From: CAYSPT01 sp964432985
GTDB taxonomy: Bacteria; Muiribacteriota; CAYSPT01
Reading direction: 5' to 3'
Assembly (NCBI GenBank): GCA_964432985.1
Contig: CAYSPT010000121.1
Span: 1-9,145, forward strand
DNA length: 9,145 nt
Shown here: piece by piece, positions 6,601 through 9,145 of the stretch
Layout of the letters: every line of letters begins with the position of its first letter
How positions within the stretch are numbered: position 1 is the first letter of the stretch
Made by a program: the position numbers and the translations under genes
The notes under the pieces: model-generated
Database searches by the model: none
The model's input: only the letters and a program-made list of their open reading frames with translations
Told to the model about the DNA's origin: nothing

Positions 6601-7602
6601 CAGCCCTTTCTGGGCGTATATGGACACGATTCCCTGTTCGCGCTTGACTCCATTTACTGTCAGGGACGGTATGATTCCTTCCCCGGGGAGGTTGTCCAGG
6701 GGGCGCTCAAGGGACGCGGTAAGGGTGTAGTGTTTCTGAACCGGTTTGGCCAGGGTGACTTCCAGTTGCTGCCCTGATTGGGTTGGGTTTATGCCGCTTC
6801 CTTCTTGTTCCCCCAGGTTCCAGGTCTTGATCTCGTCGCCGTTGACCTCCAGCAGATTGCAGTCCGCCGGGCAGATCAGGGATAGATGATCCACAGTGCC
6901 TTGCAGCACCGTGTAGGTGATGGTGCAGTTAGCCTTGATAACGCCCCGGCTGATATAAGCCTGAATCCTCTGGTCGGCGAAGATGAGGGGTTTCAGGGCG
7001 GTAATACCGGGACGGATACGCCACACCAGGTTGACGCCTTCGGGGTCGCCGCCGTAAAGGATAACTTCAGTCTTGTCCTCCCTTACGGTGCGGGAAAACT
7101 TTATTTCGGGATAGGCTTCGATATCGGCCACTTCTTCGGGGATGATGATCTTCGTCTGCTCGCTTACCGCAGAGGCGAAGGGCACCAGGAGTTCCCGCTG
7201 GGCCCCCGAGCTTTCCACCCGGGAGACGCATTCCAGGTCCAGGGCATAGTCACCTGGTTTACCACACAGCAGTATGTAGCCGTCTTTGCCCCTGGTGAAG
7301 AGCAGTTTCTTGGCGTCGCCGGTTTTGACGGTAAAGTCGGTGACGGAGCAGTTTTTGATGAGGGGGATCTCTACCCAGCCGTCGGCGAAGACCGACAAGG
7401 TAATGCTGCACTTGAAGCGGGCGATGTCTTCCACCACATCTCCTTCGGCATAGTAGGAATTGATGACCGCATCCACCGGCGGCTTGGTGTCCTCGTCATC
7501 TACGATGATCGTTCCCCAGGGATTAGCGGCGCGTACCGGCAGACCGGCAAGGAAAAGCACACACGCAGCCAGCAGGACAGTTCTGATCATATACCGTTTC
7601 AT
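3643..7602 (-). CDS. Giant exported membrane-anchored protein with five tandem ~170-residue modules (unrecognised family)
   Basis: The protein has 1319 residues. A signal peptide (1-25, KRYMIR, hydrophobic core, PVRA) precedes an N-terminal domain (about 30-190) and five related modules starting near residues 192, 365, 532, 703 and 877. Residues 1000-1140 form another soluble part. Three membrane helices follow (about 1147-1170, 1176-1192, 1202-1220), with KQFRK between the first two. A tail of about 90 residues is basic and rich in Pro, Gly and Lys. Charge distribution (positive-inside) puts modules in the periplasm and the tail in the cytoplasm. Beta-strand-like alternation in the modules suggests a stack of beta domains, that is, a long periplasmic or envelope scaffold; this is inference. 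ATG 7602 has GGGAGGAA (7611-7618) 8 bases upstream and overlaps the preceding stop as ATGA, indicating translational coupling. No catalytic motif or known family is recognised. Gene and topology are sure, function unknown. Confidence 0.9.
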   Translation of the reverse strand: MKRYMIRTVLLAACVLFLAGLPVRAANPWGTIIVDDEDTKPPVDAVINSYYAEGDVVEDIARFKCSITLSVFADGWVEIPLIKNCSVTDFTVKTGDAKKLLFTRGKDGYILLCGKPGDYALDLECVSRVESSGAQRELLVPFASAVSEQTKIIIPEEVADIEAYPEIKFSRTVREDKTEVILYGGDPEGVNLVWRIRPGITALKPLIFADQRIQAYISRGVIKANCTITYTVLQGTVDHLSLICPADCNLLEVNGDEIKTWNLGEQEGSGINPTQSGQQLEVTLAKPVQKHYTLTASLERPLDNLPGEGIIPSLTVNGVKREQGIVSIYAQKGLKIEPGTVSGASQFDVHEIKEEKADADFRLGLAYKYLKRPFSLGIAVSLIQPKVSAQTETLALVSRELIRAENIINYTIQDAGIFKLRFTLEDDCKLVDIKGNNINNWRIKDNLVTVDLRAAAEGSYRLSVEVEKPTGGQENVTLPTLTLLDVTRQTGFIAVSPRLDTKVEAVSSSGASQIDIKDLPGSLKRVREGISLAYRYIRYPYTVEISIGQIQPEVYAEVYSRFNIKEKELIMDTQMLFDIRKAGIFELRIAFPSRLRLVDTVHGDFIEDWRIDTQKELLVVNFRSKVDGKYTLTLSATTSLDDLASGIELPVLLVHGAKKERGHVSVQTETSIRIKTDHSENVSEIDIMELPDYFKLGGGEIALAYKYFRQPWTVKLSVEPIEPVVTAEVFNLASIGEGLEQISSRIDYTIQFAGVAHFDLQLPSGAKNVNITGGNLKHWEENADTPGEWNVELQAKIRGNYVLYVAFEHTMDSASGDIEFRGIKTLGLEREKGYVAVNPYGNVEIIPLEENIKGVAPIDSTEIPSQFRQGITVPIIWAFKYISHPYSIGLSVIKHLDVEALVTMAESASLVTLVSEEGETINDLTLILKNTRKQFLRIMLPAGTNVLDAFVGDRSVQLGETEIQVGENKERVTMIPISGAAQPGAHFPVKILYEKKHHDLGYRGRLTMECPRVDVPVMRLAWDLYLPKNYKLNLVSGDLRQIEHTSYIWSGVQQRQKEYFSQVQTKSSGKRQMDFNIIQQNLEKQQLGQGKAVFSGGRSAVSQNLIELLRRGKVFHFEKLIAVVPGGGEKSTFMVPGVLSVRYVKGALNTVSAGIIFLLFIVGSITMQIVKQFRKLAFPLAATLVLTALHLLRPDFYPHNIQWAIGTLWLIFIVGLLYSSFDVLSKVMQARRKSKKKSPEKRWNTTQRKIRQSFLVAGDVPPEGSGTGSPPPLAEDVPDMPGGGEGPGASGTPEKQTDKPPAGKSRKKGKKEPKKPEDK
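4603..7029 (-). repeat. Five tandem protein-level modules inside the giant exported protein
   Basis: The repeat is diverged at DNA level but clear in protein. Module starts align on LVWRI (192), LAYKY (365), LAYRY (532), LAYKY (703) and WAFKY (877), spaced 173, 167, 171 and 174 residues. Shared landmarks recur in phase. A tryptophan after a G-x-x-x motif lies at W261, W441, W609 and W779. A basic/acidic pair before glycine lies at G324, G491, G662 and G833. A module-end motif ending in a D, two to three residues and E/D-L/I, usually followed by proline, lies around D348, D515, D686 and D859. The central strand Y-T-I-x-x-A-G-I-F is at 410-418 and recurs at about 577 and 748. The fifth module is the most diverged and lacks the later landmarks. 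Confidence 0.85.
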
Positions 7603-9145
7603 TGTTCAACTTCCTCCCTTTCTTTCTGGCACTGTCGTTTGTTTCCTTTTTTGCTCGAAATATATCCAATATAAAGAAATAATAGTCCGGCCATCCCTAC
7701 CGTCCACGCATAGACAGAATTGCGCGGGAAAAAGCGGAAACTGATCTCCGGAATCGTGTGTCCGGCCCGTCCCCGGCCAAACACGTACGAAATCTTGCTG
7801 GTAGGCATATTAATGTTAAGCGGCAGGGCCCCTTTGGAAAGCCCCCGTTTGATAGATGACAGCAGGTTGGCCTGCGCTGTCTGGATTTCCGGCATCGACG
7901 GCTGCGGTGCCGGCGGTGTGAAGGGTAATTTGGCCGGTGGTTCCGAAAGGCTGAATTGCTGTGGTGGCTTTCTCCCGGCGAGTTCGTGGGAGCGGGTTTT
8001 CAGTTCCTCCAACTTCGAGCGGGCTTCGGGGTGTCCCAGCACCACCAGTTTACCACCATACTCCATGATCCGGGCTTGACTGAGCCCGGCTTTGTTCAGA
8101 ATTGTTCTCAGCTCTTCACCTGACCGTCCCGAGGCGACAGCCCCGGGAGTGATTCCCAGCGCCGAGAGGTCCCTGGACTTCAGCACTACAGCGCCCAGGT
8201 CCTCGGCTGGTTCTGCCGGCGCTGTAGGCGCTGCCTGGTCAACCAGGTCCGCCATGTCAAACCGCTCTTCGTCGGCCTCGTATTCCATCGCCAGATCATC
8301 GTCTATAAGCTCCTGCGATCCGAGGATGGACGTACCGGGTATCTGCTGGGGTGGTGGGGTTATACCGGAAGGTCTCCCCAATTGCTGCTGATTAATCCGT
8401 ACGCGGCTTATTCTCGGCAGTCCCTGTATCTGACGGCGTGCCCGGGTGATTTCGTCGAGTGACTTGCGCCGTTCGGGGGAATCCGTGAGCTCCAGCAGCT
8501 GGCTTTCGGCCTGGTCCAGCTTCTGAAGCGCCAGGCGGTTCGTTTCCGAGCGGCGGTGCTTATCTTTTGTGCCCTCTAACCTGGTGACCGCCGCCTGGGC
8601 CAGAGCCCGATCAATGTAGAGCTTTTGTATTTCGTCGACCTTGCGCCGGGTTTCCTCTTGCTGAGCGGTCTGCTTATTCTTGCCTTTTTTCTGCACACGG
8701 TCCTTCTGCATTTTTAGGGTGTTTTCCAGGGCAATAGAGGCTTGTTTACCCGCCGGTGTACTTTGCAGTTTGCGGTAGATGTCGATGGCTTGATCGTAGT
8801 TCTGCTCCTGGACCAGGCGTGCCGCCTGTTCCATCTTTTTCTGGGACTGGCGGGATTCCAGGTCCTTCACGCGGGCTTTCTGCTCATGGAGGGTTTTTTC
8901 GATGTCACGGTGTATCGTCTGTCCTTTTTTAAGCGCGTTTATGGATCTGGAGCCGGGCAGGGAGCTGTCTGTCTTTTCGTCCAGGACACCTCCAAGTCTG
9001 TCCTTGGCCTGTTCGAGCATCCGGATATTTTCCTTGAGTTCTTTTTCGTTCATTGATCCGCTCAGAGAGCGGTTCTTCACGCTGGCCAGGGAATGCTCGG
9101 CTTCGGAGAGGTCTGTTTGTATCCGGCTTAGCCTCTCTGTAGAAA
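7599..9145 (-). CDS. Coiled-coil, membrane-anchored protein with a secretin-N-like module (5' truncated by the window edge)
   Basis: The frame is open from the right edge; 514 residues are visible to TGA 7599-7601. A GTG at 9080 is not a convincing start because the same charged helical sequence (RLSRIQTDLSEAEHSL) continues upstream of it. Visible residues 1-240 are Glu/Lys/Gln-rich and predicted coiled coil, with a TPR-like helix pair around 104-138 (AARLVQEQNYDQAIDIYRKL). A Pro-rich linker and an acidic stretch follow. Residues 315-382 resemble the short N-domain of secretins and STN proteins (AVVLKSRDLSALGI, RTILNKAGL, GKLVVLGHPEARSKLEEL). After another Pro-rich linker come LPLNINMPTSKISYVF and one membrane helix (about 478-496), then a basic cytoplasmic end. 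It is the first visible gene of the minus-strand operon and overlaps the giant protein by ATGA. It is likely a periplasmic coiled-coil partner anchored at its C-terminus; the family is not recognised. Confidence 0.85.
   Translation of the reverse strand, partial: STERLSRIQTDLSEAEHSLASVKNRSLSGSMNEKELKENIRMLEQAKDRLGGVLDEKTDSSLPGSRSINALKKGQTIHRDIEKTLHEQKARVKDLESRQSQKKMEQAARLVQEQNYDQAIDIYRKLQSTPAGKQASIALENTLKMQKDRVQKKGKNKQTAQQEETRRKVDEIQKLYIDRALAQAAVTRLEGTKDKHRRSETNRLALQKLDQAESQLLELTDSPERRKSLDEITRARRQIQGLPRISRVRINQQQLGRPSGITPPPQQIPGTSILGSQELIDDDLAMEYEADEERFDMADLVDQAAPTAPAEPAEDLGAVVLKSRDLSALGITPGAVASGRSGEELRTILNKAGLSQARIMEYGGKLVVLGHPEARSKLEELKTRSHELAGRKPPQQFSLSEPPAKLPFTPPAPQPSMPEIQTAQANLLSSIKRGLSKGALPLNINMPTSKISYVFGRGRAGHTIPEISFRFFPRNSVYAWTVGMAGLLFLYIGYISSKKGNKRQCQKEREEVEQ
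7611..7618 (-). promoter_or_regulatory. Ribosome binding site of the giant repeat protein
   Basis: On the minus strand GGGAGGAA lies 8 bases before ATG 7602, inside the last codons of the preceding coiled-coil gene, whose stop overlaps the start codon (ATGA). It fixes the start and supports coupled translation. Confidence 0.8.

Noticed and set aside
6886..7674. 262-codon open frame on the + strand
   Set aside because: It lies antisense to the giant protein and the end of the coiled-coil gene, has low-complexity shadow composition, no ribosome binding site and no recognisable domain.
7658..7690. AT-rich stretch resembling a promoter near the operon start
   Set aside because: It encodes the Ile/Tyr/Lys-rich end of the membrane helix of the coiled-coil protein, and the next gene is translationally coupled by ATGA.
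9078..9080. GTG as the start of the coiled-coil gene
   Set aside because: The same frame stays open to 9145 with continuous coiled-coil sequence, and no ribosome binding site precedes the GTG, so the gene is taken as 5' truncated.

Overview
The window holds two unlike blocks that meet tail to tail near position 1895. No rRNA, tRNA, CRISPR array, transposase or insertion sequence was seen, and no marker gene fixes the taxon. The genes point to a Gram-negative bacterium: exported proteins with signal peptides, secretin-like fragments, and a giant membrane-anchored exported protein. The style recalls Planctomycetota or other PVC and candidate-phylum draft genomes, but this is a weak guess. A run of exactly 100 N at 2604-2703 shows the sequence is a scaffold with a gap of unknown true size.

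Left block (1-1891, + strand). It is comparatively AT-rich: hand-counted lines run from about 33 to 55 % G+C, mostly near 40 %. It carries three tightly packed genes. The first is the 3' end of a GNAT-type acetyltransferase (to 205). The second is a compact M3-like zinc peptidase (195-1466) that starts inside the GNAT gene. The third is a FosA-like VOC/glyoxalase-fold protein (1481-1891) whose ribosome binding site abuts the peptidase stop codon. Overlap and spacing indicate one transcript. An acetyltransferase, a small peptidase and a FosA-type thiol transferase together suggest modification, processing or detoxification of a small molecule or peptide, but the substrate is unknown.

Right block (1899-9145, - strand). 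It is GC-richer (sampled lines about 52-62 %) and reads right to left as one operon. First comes a coiled-coil protein with a secretin-N-like module and a C-terminal membrane helix (runs off the window, stop at 7599). It overlaps by ATGA with a 1319-residue exported protein (3643-7602). That protein contains five tandem modules of about 170 residues, three C-terminal membrane helices and a Pro/Lys-rich tail. After 35 bases follows a secreted protein of at least 535 residues (start 3607, stop 1899) interrupted by the assembly gap and showing hints of secretin-like sequence in both halves.

Together the right-block genes look like an uncharacterised cell-envelope assembly: two membrane-anchored proteins with large periplasmic parts plus a secreted partner. 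The five-module giant protein is the most distinctive element and matches no family I can name.
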